Below are positions 21,449 through 32,429 of a stretch of DNA of 64,000 nucleotides, piece after piece. The notes beneath the pieces are model-generated. The model was not told the DNA's origin and ran no database searches. It saw only the letters and a list, made by a program, of their open reading frames with translations. This DNA is from Tretioscincus oriximinensis (taxonomy: Eukaryota > Chordata > Lepidosauria > Squamata > Gymnophthalmidae). The stretch lies in assembly GCA_022410635.1 (NCBI GenBank), contig JAJVDF010000029.1:2429596-2493595 (forward strand), given 5' to 3'. The translations under genes were made by a program, and so were the position numbers. The first letter of the stretch is position 1, and each line of letters begins with the position of its first letter.

Positions 21449-21855
21449 TTACTTTAGTATTCCCAACACCAAAGGTGATTAATAGGTTCCAATTCCATTC
21501 CCACTTATCCATACAAGTCTCCTCTCCCTCAGAGCATCAAAAATCGTTAATTTAGCTAAATATTTGTTCTACCTCATAACAGTCCATTTTTCTTTGTGTT
21601 TCCATCCTCTTGCAATGGTCATTTGGCCAGCACATATAGCTTTTTCAATCATGAAGATATATTGCCTAGGGAGGACCAGATCTTCGGTGTAGCCCATAAT
21701 AACTAACGTTTTAGTCTTCTGAATACTAAGTCCTAAAATCTCGCACAGTTCCAAAAAGACCTGTTCCCAAAAAAGTCTAATTTTATTACAATTGTACCAC
21801 ATATGAATCCAATCTCTATCCATTTCACATCCATGCCAACAGNGTGGAGATTTCA
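21449..21855 (-). pseudogene. L1 ORF2 C-terminal fragment
   Basis: The minus strand encodes CWHGCEMDRDWIHMWYNC, the C-terminal Cys/His motif of L1 ORF2, then FWEQVFLELCEILG and MTIARGWKHKEKWTVM. It resembles the same region at 16740-17030. It is wedged between two CR1 pieces in opposite orientations and lacks its 3' UTR. Confidence 0.8.
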
Positions 21856-22434
21856 CATCTCAGAGTGGACAATTCAATGAATATGTCAACCCAGTGTGCA
21901 GCAGCAGCAAAAAAAAAGGAAAATTCCTTGTTGGGAATAATTAGGAAAGGAATGGAAAACAAGTCAGCAAATGTTGTTTTGCCTCTTTATAAATCTGTGG
22001 TGAGGCCACATTTGGAATACGGTGTTCAGTTCTGGTCACCACATCTCAAGTGGAATATTGTGGAACCAGAGAAGGTGCAGAAGAGGGCAACAAGAATGAT
22101 CAAGGGTCTGGAGCACCTCCCTTATGAAGTCAGGCTGCATCGTCTGGGCCTCTTTAGCCTCAAAAAGCGGTGTTCGAGAGGTGATCTGATTGAAGTGTAC
22201 AAAATCATGCATGGGATGGATAGGGAAAATATGTTTTCTCTATCACACAACACTAGGACCAGAGGTCACTCCTTGAAACTGATGGGCAGAAAAGTGAGAA
22301 CAGACAAAGGAAAATATTTTTTTCACCCAGAGGGTCACCTCTGTGGAATTTACTTCCTGAAGAGATGGTGGTACCTAACAGCTTGGATAGCTTCAAGGCT
22401 GGACCAGTCAGGTTTATGGACACCAAGGGTATAA
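21856..22434 (+). pseudogene. CR1 LINE ORF2 C-terminal region
   Basis: A 190-codon open stretch reads MSTQCAAAAKKKENSLLG, VVRPHLEYGVQFWSPHLK, VQKRATRMIKGLEHLPYEV, RGDLIEVYKIMHGMDR, ENMFSLSHNTRTRGHS and GRKVRTDKGKYFFHPEGH. This is the CR1 segment after the RT core, close in sequence to the 3344 and 6860 copies. Similarity to the family consensus drifts out of frame after HPEGH, so a frameshift lies near 22335. Confidence 0.85.
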
Positions 22435-22645
22435 ATGGATACTAGGATGGATGTCTGGATGTTGCCTCTGGGATGGAGCAACAGGCAATACCCCTTTGCA
22501 GGGAGTCATGAACAGGAGCATATTTTGCTTTCCTCTGTTCAGGCTGCCCAGGTGCATCTGGTGGGCCTCTGTATGAGACAGAATGCTGGACTAGATGGGC
22601 TGTGGCCTGATCCAGTATGGCTCTTCTTTTGTTCTTATGAAATAA
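22435..22645 (+). mobile_element. CR1 LINE 3' UTR and tail
   Basis: This continues the element from 21856 with GGGTATAAATGGATACTAGG upstream and GATCCAGTATGGCTCTTCTT then TTGTTCTTATG at the end. Only about one tail octamer remains. Confidence 0.8.
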
Positions 22646-23451
22646 ACCTCTCATGTGTGATAACTGCCTGGGAGTGCAGTACCACCTAGTTAATTTTTTT
22701 ATTTAATTTCTCTAATCTTATTAATTTTTATAGTATTCATTGTTGATAAGATAGAATTTTGATTGGATACCATCAGAAGCTCAAGACTCTATTACCCTTA
22801 GGACTTCTGCAAATAAGTGTAACTTACAAGTGTAATTAGGAAACATCAAATTAAAAATCATTAAGCAATTGACATGACCAATAGCTCTAACAAGGACTAC
22901 ACCAGATTGTGTTAAGCACTATTGCCTTTGATCAATTCTTAAACAACCTCCGTTCATTTCATCATCCCAGGTTTCTTTGTTCTCAGGGTACAGTGGAAAA
23001 GACTGAGTAAGAAATGCATACAATCACATCTTAGAGAAGGTCTCCATTACAAGATCTTTATATCTTGTAGAAAGAAAATTGAAAAGAACATAAAGTCCAA
23101 GGAAACAGTGTTGCTCTTAGGAATTCCCCTAATATCCACAGCCCTTATGGGCCCTTCCTCACTATGACACCAAATCCCCTTTTGAAAAGAACTTGTAAGT
23201 GAAANTAAGACCTGGGCTAGAAGACATGTGTGATTTGATGGAGCAAGTTGGATGGAGCAAGTCTGGACCTGAAGTAATAGCATGCTGCGTTTGCACTGCT
23301 TGATACTGTTATCCATGCTGCTGGGTACTGCTTTGAAGCAGATGGTAAATAAGGGTTATGGGTGGAAAGAGTACCACTTGCTGCCAAGACTATTCCCAGT
23401 AGAACAAACAAAAGTCAGAGCACATAGAGATAAGGGGAAAAAAATATACAC
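22646..23451. other. no feature seen
   Basis: No repeat family or exon is recognised. Confidence 0.4.
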
Positions 23452-23633
23452 GTAAAACCCCATTATGATGAACACCAAGAGGTTGGTGAATTTGTTATAA
23501 TTAAATTTTGTTATAACAAAANCCATTGTAACCAACATTACTCTTATGTGTGTCCACCAGGACTTTCAAATTTGTTATTCTGCGAATTTTGTTATATGAG
23601 GGTCCTTTATGATGAGGTTTCACCCGTCATTGC
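23452..23633. mobile_element. possible pogo/Tigger-like MITE
   Basis: The left end GTAAAACCCCATTATGATGA and the right end, read inward as GTGAAACCTCATCATAAAGG, form imperfect inverted termini about 180 bp apart. Between them are repeated TTTGTTATA and TTTGTTATT words. A TA duplication is not preserved, so the class is tentative. Confidence 0.45.
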
Positions 23634-23926
23634 ACTACGTTCACTCTACAAATGCATTACAGTGAAGGAATCTAGAAATAAGATTTGAAAAGTGTATATT
23701 TACAAGCAATAAGCAGAAAAATGTCTGTGTAAAATCCAAAACTCCCTGTGAAATAAGTATACAAATGGGCATGAATATCAGCTAACCAATTCCAACAAGG
23801 TGTTNTTATGCCAAAATAATCCAGGCTAGTTGGCATTCCGTATGTAATATCCAATCGCGAATAAACAATCTTCAAAGGCTTGTAAACCTGTTCCTAGAGC
23901 AAGTACAGAAAATACCTTGTGCATAA

Positions 23927-24326
23927 TAGACTGACCAGATTTTCTGAGGCCCAAACTGGGCTAATTAATATTCATGCTAGTTTACATATTCATAAATATG
24001 CAAATCACCCACTAACATGCATACGCTTCCAAAATCCATGCCAGAGAAATCTGCGAAGCAGGTGAGAATTTTGATGTGCATGAGAATTTTTTAAAGTGTG
24101 TGAGAAATTTGCATTTTTTTTATTTTTTACTGAGGGAAAGATGCTTCAGGAGTTGGCCCCAGTTGCCAGAGTCCCCTAGTGGTGTTGCAGTGAGTTTTGT
24201 TTTTAAAAAATCAAACTTGATTTTTTTTTCTTCAGCAAAAAATGGGGAAATGGCGTACCACTGTGAGGGTGGGGTAGACATCCCAAAACCGGTTTCACCC
24301 CAAAAAGGGGTCATCTAGTCAGCCTA
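23927..24326 (+). mobile_element. hAT-like MITE, family M
   Basis: This 400 bp copy runs from TAGACTGACCAGATTTTCTG to CATCTAGTCAGCCTA with the same interior as 8545-8956. Flanks GTGCATAA (23919-23926) and GTGTATAA (24328-24335) match at 7 of 8 bases, offset by one base on the right, and are probably a decayed 8 bp duplication. Confidence 0.8.
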
Positions 24327-24571
24327 GGTGTATAAGGATTGTTTGACCTTTTCTAGAGAAGGACAAGCTAGTCTGACAAAGGCTCTTTCTGTCAAGGGAT
24401 AAGAGACATGTTTTTCTCTGCATTGAGAAAGTGAAGATGGCATTTGTTCTGAGGTAGATTCAGTAGCACATAGGTATACCACAGCTATTGTATGCAATGG
24501 ACTACCACCCAAGACACCATTCAGTCCTCTTAACTGTACATTGTGTTTGGTGCAAAAGGATAAGGCTGAAT

Positions 24572-24882
24572 AGAAGAAGAAGAAGAAGAACTTGGTTCTT
24601 ATACCCCGCTTTTCTCACCTTTCAAAGGGACTCAAAGCGGCTTACAAGTTATTTTTCACACAAAGGCTAACATTCTGTCTTCCCCATCAGGCTATGGTGG
24701 TTCCCATGTATCTACTTGCATTCAGTTGCAATTTCTTGCAATTCATGCTTTCGAATAGCTGGGTTGGCCAAAGCTACAGGCTAGTGGAAGGTGCTCGCCC
24801 CTCCCCATGTCCCAGACAGGGCTTCGAAACCCGATCTCCCAGATGAGAGACGGATTCCTTACCGACTGAGCTATCCATGGAA
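24572..24882 (-). mobile_element. tRNA-derived SINE, family S1, near full length
   Basis: Read on the minus strand, the 5' head is GGATAGCTCAGTCGGTAAGG (Pol III A box TAGCTCAGTCGG) and GATCGGGTTTCGAAGCCC (B box GGTTTCGAAGC), spaced as in a tRNA. A body of about 230 bp follows, then GCCGCTTTGAGTCCCTTTG, AAGCGGGGTATAAGAACC and a (TTC)n/(CTT)n tail at the left edge. The head looks most like a lysine-type tRNA relative. Partial copies are at 27950-28146 and 32393-33237. Confidence 0.8.
24815..24882 (-). promoter_or_regulatory. SINE internal Pol III promoter (A and B boxes)
   Basis: The A box lies at about 24866-24878 and the B box at about 24826-24840 (minus strand). Both are close to the tRNA consensus, so the promoter may still be usable. 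Confidence 0.6.
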
Positions 24883-26587
24883 TATCTCTATTCCATGCTG
24901 GGATTTTGAAAATGAGCTTCCGAAGCTTATATAATCTTCAAAAATGGGACATTTTCCTTATTTCAGACCAGGTGTAGAACCACTGAAGGCTGGATGGTAA
25001 CAAGCTCTTGGACTGATTCTAGACTGGCATAGTTCTTGTTTCATGCAGAGAAATCTCACTAACAAACCATCTGTTCAGGAATAACAAGAAAGTATGGAAA
25101 TTGGTAAAGTTTGGGGAAATATCTTTCAAGAAACTTCCAGAAATTAAAAGTAGCAAGGCAACCATCATGGAAAGGAAGAAGTTCAACCATCTTCTACTAT
25201 ACTCTGATGCACAGAGGAATTAATTTATTCATGTGGCATATATTTGATATCTTACTCTTCAATCCAAACAATTCCCAGAGCATTTTACAAAGCAATTTAA
25301 AGCCAATCTAAAGAACATACATTGAATAAAGCAGGAGGGCAGTAACAATGCTTCAGCATTAAACAGAATGGACAGTTTATGAAAAACAAAAATCCAAAGC
25401 TGACTTTAGAAAGCGAAGAGAAAAAAAAATGGGAATTCACTTGGTGTCAAAAGACATCATACCCACCTAATGGAAGCCTCACTTAAGAGACTACTTTAGA
25501 GCCAGAGATTCCCCAACAGAGAAAGCTCCATCTCCATTCTGTCCCATGGCTTTATGGCACTGAGTGNCACTGAGATTTATCACAAGAAGCAGAATGTGGT
25601 TTGAGTCTTGTCAAAATGAAAGATGCTAGAACTTGTTACTAAATACAACTTTCTTATCAGCATTCCCTAATGAACCGTACTGGCAGAACCTTCAAGCCCA
25701 GTGGAAGGTAAAAGTGAAGATAATAAGCACATGTAAACAGCACAAAACTCATCAAATTTAATTTCCTGATTATGGTAATGGATTGATAATTGGAAGCTGG
25801 GCTGCAACGGTGACTTCTGACTTTAGGGAGGCTCTGCAGCAAATATTCCAGTTGAGAGCTGGAAATGATTGAAGTGAATCTCAGGTTCAGGAAAAGATAC
25901 AGACAAGCAATTAATTTGTTTTGCATTATTAGAATCTAAGATACAAATAAATTAAAGCAAATAGCAAATTTAAAACGTGAAATAAACTTTTACGAAGGTG
26001 CTGTTTAGATGGCACCTGACCCCAATACAAATGNACCATGATGTCAAACGTACGGGGATGTCACACTTTAATATGTCAGGCTGTCAGAGAAGTTGCATTG
26101 ATAAACCAGTTTATTATCATATGATTAGTTGTCCCCCCATCCCCCAGTATAGTAGTTTTGGGATTGGTTACAAAAGGAAATTGACAGTATATTAGGTAGA
26201 GAAATACCGTCCAATCCGTTAACACAGTTTTGATACGCTGACTCTCATCAGGAGAGAGGTCTCCGGTCACAGTCTTTACTTTTAAACCTTCTTAATTTTG
26301 TTTTAAGTCCTAAAGAATGAGGGCTGTTATACTATCTGTTGTGGTAATGGTAAAGGTAGTGATAGTGGTAATGGTAATGATGTTTCTGGACTAAATGCCA
26401 TTTTGGGGATCTGAAGTTGAACTGAAGATTTAAAGTAAAGACGTGACCACATATTCATTTTTTTCCCTACATGCAGCCACCCCAACTGATTATAAAATGC
26501 TGCACCTGTATTTCTAAGACGCATTTGTAATATGAAAGTCCATACTACCTTTCTTGTTTTCTGATTCAACTCCACAAAGGCTAAGAC
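24883..26587. other. single-copy DNA with a short GGTAAT-type repeat
   Basis: A GTGGTAATGGTAAAGG-like hexamer array lies at about 26338-26386. No other family or exon is recognised in 1.7 kb. Confidence 0.4.
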
Positions 26588-26775
26588 TGGATCTCTGTCT
26601 GGTTTAGTGGTTAGATTGTCAGAGGTTATAGAGTTTCCCAGTTTGATTCAACAAAAAGCCAACTGGGTAGTCTTGGGCTAGTCCCAGTTCTTTGGAGCTT
26701 TCTCACCCCACCTACTTCACAACGTGTCTGTTTTGAAGAGAAGAACAGAGGATTACGCAAACTGCGATGAATCCT
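26588..26775 (+). mobile_element. tRNA-derived SINE, family S2
   Basis: CTGGTTTAGTGGTTAGATTG provides an A-box-like segment, CCCAGTTTGATTCAA a degraded B box. The body has GCCAACTGGGTAGTCTTGGG, CAGTTCTTTGGAGCTTTCTC and CCCACCTACTTCACAACGTG. The body matches 44440-44560 (minus) and 59830-59920 (plus). The L2-like tail is not preserved in this copy. Confidence 0.7.
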
Positions 26776-27200
26776 TGTGCTCATCCTTCTTTTTCCTTTT
26801 CTCTTTCAATCAGTGGAAGAAATTGCCCTCTGTATGTCCCCAGTAACATACTGAACACCTTTCAATCTGAAGGGCCCAGTGTCGTATCATTTAGCTTTTT
26901 GACACTGTCTAAGGATTTTCTTGGTAAGATTACTAGCGTGATTTGTCAACTCTTTCTCCACTGGATTACCTTTTGTCACAATCCTCCACCATGACATGTC
27001 CATCTTGACTGGCCCGGCACAACATAGCTCATCGCTTTTTTTAAGCTGTGCAAACCCCTATGATCCATAAAAATCNATAGGAAATTGAGGTTTTAGTCTC
27101 TGCTACATTTTGCAAATGTGTGTGCTTCTTTTAGCCTTGACTCATAGATCAAGCAGGAATATATAACACAAATTCTGCAATATCCATCAGTTATACTAGG
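26776..27200. other. no feature seen
   Basis: No repeat family or exon is recognised. Confidence 0.4.
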
Positions 27201-27208
27201 AGCTATCA

Positions 27209-27628
27209 CAGTGATGTCTAACCTAAGACATTTTGAGTGACATGCCCCTGCCCTGAGTAAATTAAAACTGAAGAATTATTTTTTTATTTAAAAAAAAATG
27301 GGGGGAAAATTCAGCACATTAAAACCAATAAAAGAAACTGACTGAAAGATGATGTTAGTAGCGCTTGCTTGGGCTTGAAGTGTGCAAAATACTAATTTTC
27401 AATTGTCGATTTAGCAAATGAAATTCAGCAACAGTCACTAATGTAAAGAACTATTTGTTTTTGCTTCTTTAATAAATGCATACATAAAAATACAACTTTT
27501 TTTTTACTAGACTTGAGCTACAAATATCAAAAAATTATGGATATTTCTAGATGTGACACAGCACCCAAGTTAAGTTAGGTTTTTTCGCAAATGTTGACAT
27601 ACCAAGCACAAAAGGTATGCCATCATTG
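27209..27628. mobile_element. non-autonomous hAT transposon, 420 bp
   Basis: Termini are CAGTGATGTCTAACCT on the left and CAATGATGGCATACCTTTTG read inward from the right. Flanks AGCTATCA (27201-27208) and TGCTATCA (27629-27636) match at 7 of 8 bases, as expected of a hAT duplication. The interior has AAAACCTAACTTAACTTGGG on the minus strand and no ORF. Confidence 0.75.
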
Positions 27629-27949
27629 TGCTATCACATATGCTACTGGAAGCCTTCTTCCCCACCTCCCTTTCTATGATAGTGCTCCTGATTGGCTGCC
27701 AGCTTCTAGTACCTTGTTCCACACGCTCTGATTCAGACCAGATGATGATTCAGTTAGAAGCTTTGCTTTAATGTTACCAAACTGCTTNAGTCTTGATGTA
27801 TGATTCAGAAAAACCAAACTGGACTTCCAACCAGAACCTCTCACCACACATATACATTAGAATTAAGAGCTTTGGTGTTTCAACAGAGATATCAACAGAG
27901 ATAACAGAGATTTGCAACTTCATGTATTGGCCATGGATCATGTATCAGC

Positions 27950-28146
27950 ACCCCTTTCTGGCCTTAGCTTCAGCCAACTCAGCTGTCCGANAGCAAATAA
28001 ATTTGCAAGTAGATAAATGGGAACCACCACAAACACGTGGGGGAAGATAGAATAAATTTAAGCCTTCGNGTGAAAAATAACCTTGTAAACTGCTTTGAGT
28101 CCCTTCGGGTAAGAAGAATATAAAAACCAGATTATTCTTCTTTGAA
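27950..28146 (+). mobile_element. SINE family S1, 3' part
   Basis: GCAAGTAGATAAATGGGAAC, then GTGAAAAATAACCTTGTAAA, CTGCTTTGAGTCCCTTCGG and ATATAAAAACCAGATTATTC match the 24572-24882 SINE read in its sense direction. The tRNA-like head is missing. Confidence 0.7.
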
Positions 28147-28148
28147 GT

Positions 28149-28894
28149 GCACATTTTTCTTTCTGAATTCTAGATTTCAGAACTACCATAAAGTACTTGT
28201 TATTTTGAAAGAATGGCATTAGAAACTAGCTGAGTTTCTTTTATCAGTAAAATTTGCTTTGTTTCAGGTAAAATCAAGATACACNGTAATTTTTTTACTG
28301 TTTTATTAGTCTTCTTCCCTTCTTTTTTTAAAAAAAAATCCTTATAAGATATTATAATCAATGTTCCTGAATTTTTCCAGCATTTTCTGTTATGAGCTTT
28401 ATCCTCTTTCCTCCTTCTGGGACCATCATTTCTCTAAACTAATTAAACTGATATTTTTGAAGCACAATTGGCTCTACTATTTTATTACAAAGCTGTATGC
28501 TTCTCAGCCTGGCCTAATTTTTCATTTTTAGTAATATATTAAAAATGGAGGTTTAAATATTGTAACAGGCCTTTTGCATTACAGAGGTTTTTTTCCTCTA
28601 GCTGCTACAATTGTACAAGCAATTAGCCAAAGAAAAAAGAGAATAAGAAAATACTTTTTGCTATACATTTTCTTCATACATTATTATATTTGAATCAGTT
28701 CCTAAATACAGACCACATGATTATATGGTCACAAAATTACATGTTCACAAAATGCAAGAGAAGAGGGGTTCCCACCGCTGACACATTTGCAAAATTCCCC
28801 TTCCCATAAATGCTACAAAATTAAGAGAATCCAATGTTTTGGCTGAGAGCCTTGAAATCAGAGATTGTATATCAAACTCCAAACTCTTTCCTCC
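28149..28894. other. single-copy AT-rich DNA
   Basis: No repeat or exon is recognised. The stretch 28560-28700 has mixed TTAGCC/CAATT words without decay signatures, but nothing firm can be said. Confidence 0.35.
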
Positions 28895-29085
28895 CAGAGG
28901 TAGAAAAAAAAGCAGGACAAAAATACTGTGTGTTTAATAGGCGTGTCAAAGAAGAAACTTCAGCAGATGTTTGCAGGCATAATAAGTTGCACTTGCTGAA
29001 ATGTTTATTAAAATACAGCTGCCTTGCTTTTTCATATCCAAATGTTTATTTCTTGCAAGGAGGTTTCATAGCACTACAGGCCCCC
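28895..29085 (+). repeat. unclassified repeat U2, copy 1
   Basis: AAATACTGTGTGTTTAATAG, GTGTCAAAGAAG, TTCAGCAGATGTTTG, then ATGTTTATTTCTTGC and ATAGCACTACAGGCC align in order with 55210-55352. It has no known class. It runs straight into a GGCCCCCTCTACAC motif. Confidence 0.5.
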
Positions 29086-29112
29086 TCTACACGATGAGTA
29101 AAACCTGCAATC
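29079..29112 (+). repeat. DNA-transposon-like terminus GGCCCCCTCTACAC
   Basis: GGCCCCCTCTACACGATGAG with TAAAACCTGCAATCT recurs at 58249-58284 as GGCCCCCTCCACACAATGAG with TAAAACTTGCAGATT. It looks like a TIR end. No partner terminus was found. Confidence 0.4.
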
Positions 29113-29744
29113 TAAAAGCAATTCTTCTGGAGCTAGTGAGAAGAAGCAGGGAAGACGATACCGTACATGTCAGCTAGTATGATTCTGCAGACCTGCTGGC
29201 TGGCATCTTCCTGTGGTATCTGAATTCCCACAACGGTGTGGCAGACATCAGGCTGCACAATGAAGAAGTGGCATTTCGTGCTGATGCCTGAAATGATCAG
29301 CAACATTTTCCCAAGTAGATGATGTCAGCGTCATTATCCCATGGAGCTAACTAATAATGAAACTCTATGTTCACAGTAGGAAAACCTCATGTGCCTACAG
29401 TGTTAAAAAAAAGGCAGATAAGATGATGTTACAGTCAAGTCTTGAAAGAGAGGTCATACCTAATGACTGGAAAACCTATGCAGCAGGGATGCTCAAGTGT
29501 AACAGAGCTGACATAGAATGCTAGAAATGTTTGGGGTTAAATACTAGGAGCAGCAACCATATATAATGCTTCCAAGTGATTTGTGCTTTAACACAAAAGG
29601 AACCATGCTTTGCCTGAAGTTCAAAAACAAAGAAAATGGCTGAATTTTCAGCATAATAAAATGTATTTTCCTCTGGGATCATTTCTTGGAATACTCTGAA
29701 AAGAACCACTTGGTATCCTCTTTTTCCAACTACGGCTGCGTTCA
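29113..29744. other. no feature seen
   Basis: A 95-codon minus-strand open frame (29521-29808) runs into the MITE TIR and has no recognisable domain. Confidence 0.35.
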
Positions 29745-30596
29745 CACGACGAGATAAAAACCGGAATAAAGCTATATTCCGGAATATAGCAATGGCATGC
29801 CCATTCACACCATGAAGCTATATTCCGGAATATACAACAGTGTGCCTGTGCACACNTATCTTTGAATTCTCGTCATANGCAGCCAGCTCCGCTGCTTTGC
29901 TTCGGCTATGTCCTCCAGCCAGCCCTCTGCCTGCTTTCAGGGCTGCTGCCTGGAGATTGGCACTGTCAAATGGTTCGGTTGAGGCGAGGAGGAGGAGGTG
30001 GGGATGTTGACAGTACGTCTGTCAATGTTCCCCTTCATTTCGCCGAGACGATCTCCACACAGCAGCCCCCCAAAGCAGGCGGAGGGCTGGCTGGAAGGAG
30101 GACACAGCCGAAGCAACATGGCAGAGCCAGCTGCGTGTCATGAGAAGCCGTTTCCTAAACCCAGGCCGCCCTCTGCCTGTTTTCAAGGGCTGCTGCCTGG
30201 AGATCAGCTTGGCGAAATGGTGAGCAGTATTGACAGACATCCTGATCTCCAGGCAGCAGCCTCCGAAAGCAGGCGGAGGGCAGCCTGGGGTTAGAAAAAG
30301 GTGGACAGATTTCCCCACCAAAGCAAGGAGGTGGCCCTTCCTCCTGTCATCTCTCCCCTCCTGTCTCTCGCACTAAAAATGTTCACACGGGAAAGGAAGG
30401 GGGGTGGCTACGAGATGATGGCTGCGAGATTTCAGAGGTTCTCCGCAATGATGCCTGATTATCCCAGCAATAGTTTCTTCCGGGATAAATGGCGTTTATT
30501 GTGGAAGGACTGCAGAAACACGCTTAACACGTGTCTCCCGACCTCCCTTATGTCACTACAACTTGAGAATAAAATAGCTGTGTGAACACAGCCTCA
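29745..30596. mobile_element. large GC-rich snapback MITE (TIR GGCTGYGTTCACAC)
   Basis: The left end GGCTGCGTTCACACGACG and the right end read inward, GGCTGTGTTCACACAGC, are about 850 bp apart. Near the left end GCTATATTCCGGAATATAGC is a perfect 20 bp palindrome and is partly repeated 45 bp on. The interior (29860-30310) is strongly GC-rich and holds two successive hairpins: 29885-29965 against 30040-30118, and 30155-30215 against 30235-30297. No target duplication is clear and there is no transposase. Confidence 0.75.
29885..30297. repeat. two related long hairpins in the MITE core
   Basis: All four arms contain versions of GCTGCTGCCTGGAGAT and CCCTCTGCCTGCTTTC or their complements, so the second hairpin probably arose by duplication of the first. 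Confidence 0.7.
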
Positions 30597-31154
30597 GATA
30601 CATTTCCCTCATTACTTCCGGCACCCATTCAGTAGTCCCATCATTCAAGACAAAAGCCACTCCGTTTAGAAAGTGTCTCTTAGCCCCCTGGCTTCTCCAT
30701 TAAGATATCAAACTCAGTAGTGAGATTTGTCAGTTAACCATAAGGAATAAGCAGTCATTTGAGGTGGCAGTTCATCAGGCTGTCAAACTTCTAAATTGCA
30801 CTAATATAATTCAGATGTTTTACAAACTAGCAGTGACAACCGGGCATAAAATTAAAATGTTTGCAGAGTTCACTGAGCGGAAAATAACTGAGTGGGTAAG
30901 AGTACCCCAGATAGGATACTGGAGTAGAAGAAAGATACGAAGTAGTTGAGAGGCCTTTGCTTCTACTTACTTTACATTCCTGCGGAACGGCTCTTATAAA
31001 AGTTGTCGCTAAGTCAAGAGGGAAAGTGAACGAGAGCAACTTTGCTTTGACAGGAACAAGAAAAGTGAATCAGGTTCCCCTTATACCTCATGTTTTATCC
31101 TATTACCCCAAAGCACCCAAACAGAAGATGTCATGATCTCTTAAGAATTTAGAT
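30597..31154. other. no feature seen
   Basis: No repeat family or exon is recognised. Confidence 0.4.
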
Positions 31155-31740
31155 TCATCATCATCATCATCATAGCCTTTATTGGCATAAAAAGAAGAAG
31201 GACATCCAATGCAAGAAACAAATCAAATATAAACTTTCACAAGTAAGCAACAAAAAGAAGTTACAGCTGAGCAATACGGCGAAATAAGATTATAGACCAT
31301 TCCAAATGGACTCAGGTAGTCAAGGAATCAATTAAATCAATCAAGAAAAAGGCCACCTGTTCCGTAAAGGATTCGTCCTGGTTGTTCAGAAGAAACCCAA
31401 TTTTCTGGAAGTCCGGTATGGACATACTAGGCAAAAAAATAGGTTGTTGATATTTTTCTCTGATTTTTGAANGTAATGGACACTGAAACAAGATGTGAAA
31501 TAGGGAGTCTTGCACCATATGATCGCAAGTGCAAGTACGCAAATGCTTAGGTATTCCTAGAAATCTCCCTCTAAGCTGTCCCGAGGGGAGGATGTTAAAA
31601 CGTGCTACAGACATAGCGCGTCTTGAGGCCGGGTTAATCAATGATCTGAGGTAGGCGGCCATGGGCCCCCCATGAACACAGTTGCTTAAGCTCCCCAATC
31701 ACACACTCCTTTCTGTTGACATTTTGGGCATAATTCACTC
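31155..31740 (-). pseudogene. non-LTR retrotransposon C-terminus (R4-like?) with (ATG)n tail
   Basis: A minus-strand open frame of 128 codons (31312-31698) contains ARFNILPSGQLRGRFLGIPK and CTCDHMVQDSLFHILFQC, a C-X-C-X8-H-X4-C motif of the type found C-terminal to the RT in several LINE clades. The 3' UTR ends GCCAATAAAGGCTATGATG followed by (ATG)n at 31159-31174 (plus-strand CAT repeats). The clade is uncertain: the tail and C-terminus suggest R4/Dong-like or related squamate LINEs. It is 5'-truncated, with a frameshift near the N in 31472. Confidence 0.65.
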
Positions 31741-32392
31741 ACCCAAAAGCTAGTTATTAAGAAACTAGAGCCCCCTTGGGTTGTTTGAGTTTCCTGATGT
31801 ATTTACAAAGCAGGCAAGCGACAAACACATGGGCANATGTTTTTAAGGCCATCATGACCTCTCAAGAACAGAAAGCAATCATGTCATTCCAAAGAAAATG
31901 AGATTTAGGTCTGAGATATAGAGAAATATTGGTTCTGATATTTGACATTAACTCACTTGTTTTTCATACATTCCTTTACACTCTGATGAGGGTCATATAA
32001 GAGTACTAATGAGAAAATGATACCAAATTAAATACAGATGATTTCTCTTTTCTGTTTAATACTCTAGGTAATAACAAAAACATCTCTTTCCTGTTATCAA
32101 AAGCACACACTATGCAAGAACAGTCAGTTTCAATGTCGTCCTTCCAAAGCGGATTTCAAAGAAGAGCTAAAATCCCCTGGGCTGACTCTTCTTCCGTTAC
32201 CTTCTTACTAAATTGTGCCAAAACTCAGAACTCCAAATATAAGGAGTAATATTATTAAATACTACAGGCCCAGCCAACTAATCACGGTGAATCTAGGGTG
32301 CCTTGAAGTTCAAAAACAAACAAACAACCTTTTCATCTCCCTCACTTTGAGATATTTCAGTTTTCCTTTCATGGGTCACCATTCACTTCGGT
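31741..32392. other. no feature seen
   Basis: No repeat family or exon is recognised. Confidence 0.4.
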
Positions 32393-32429
32393 AGAAGAAG
32401 AAGAATTGGGTTTTTATATCCTGCCCTTC
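32393..32429 (-). mobile_element. SINE S1 3' end, left piece
   Basis: GAAGAAGAAGAATTGGG and TTTTTATATCCTGCCC match the left edge of the 24572 SINE. The SINE is cut by the MITE that begins at 32430. Confidence 0.65.

Noticed and set aside
24815..24882. Functional tRNA gene
   Set aside because: The A and B boxes belong to a SINE head; the sequence does not fold to a full cloverleaf with a proper acceptor stem and continues into SINE body.
29862..30321. Several open frames around 30 kb in GC-rich sequence
   Set aside because: They lie in the hairpin core of a MITE and are explained by low stop frequency in GC-rich inverted repeats.
29745..30596. PIF/Harbinger element with 3 bp duplication
   Set aside because: Flanks TAC and TCA do not match, and no other duplication is clear, so the superfamily is left open.
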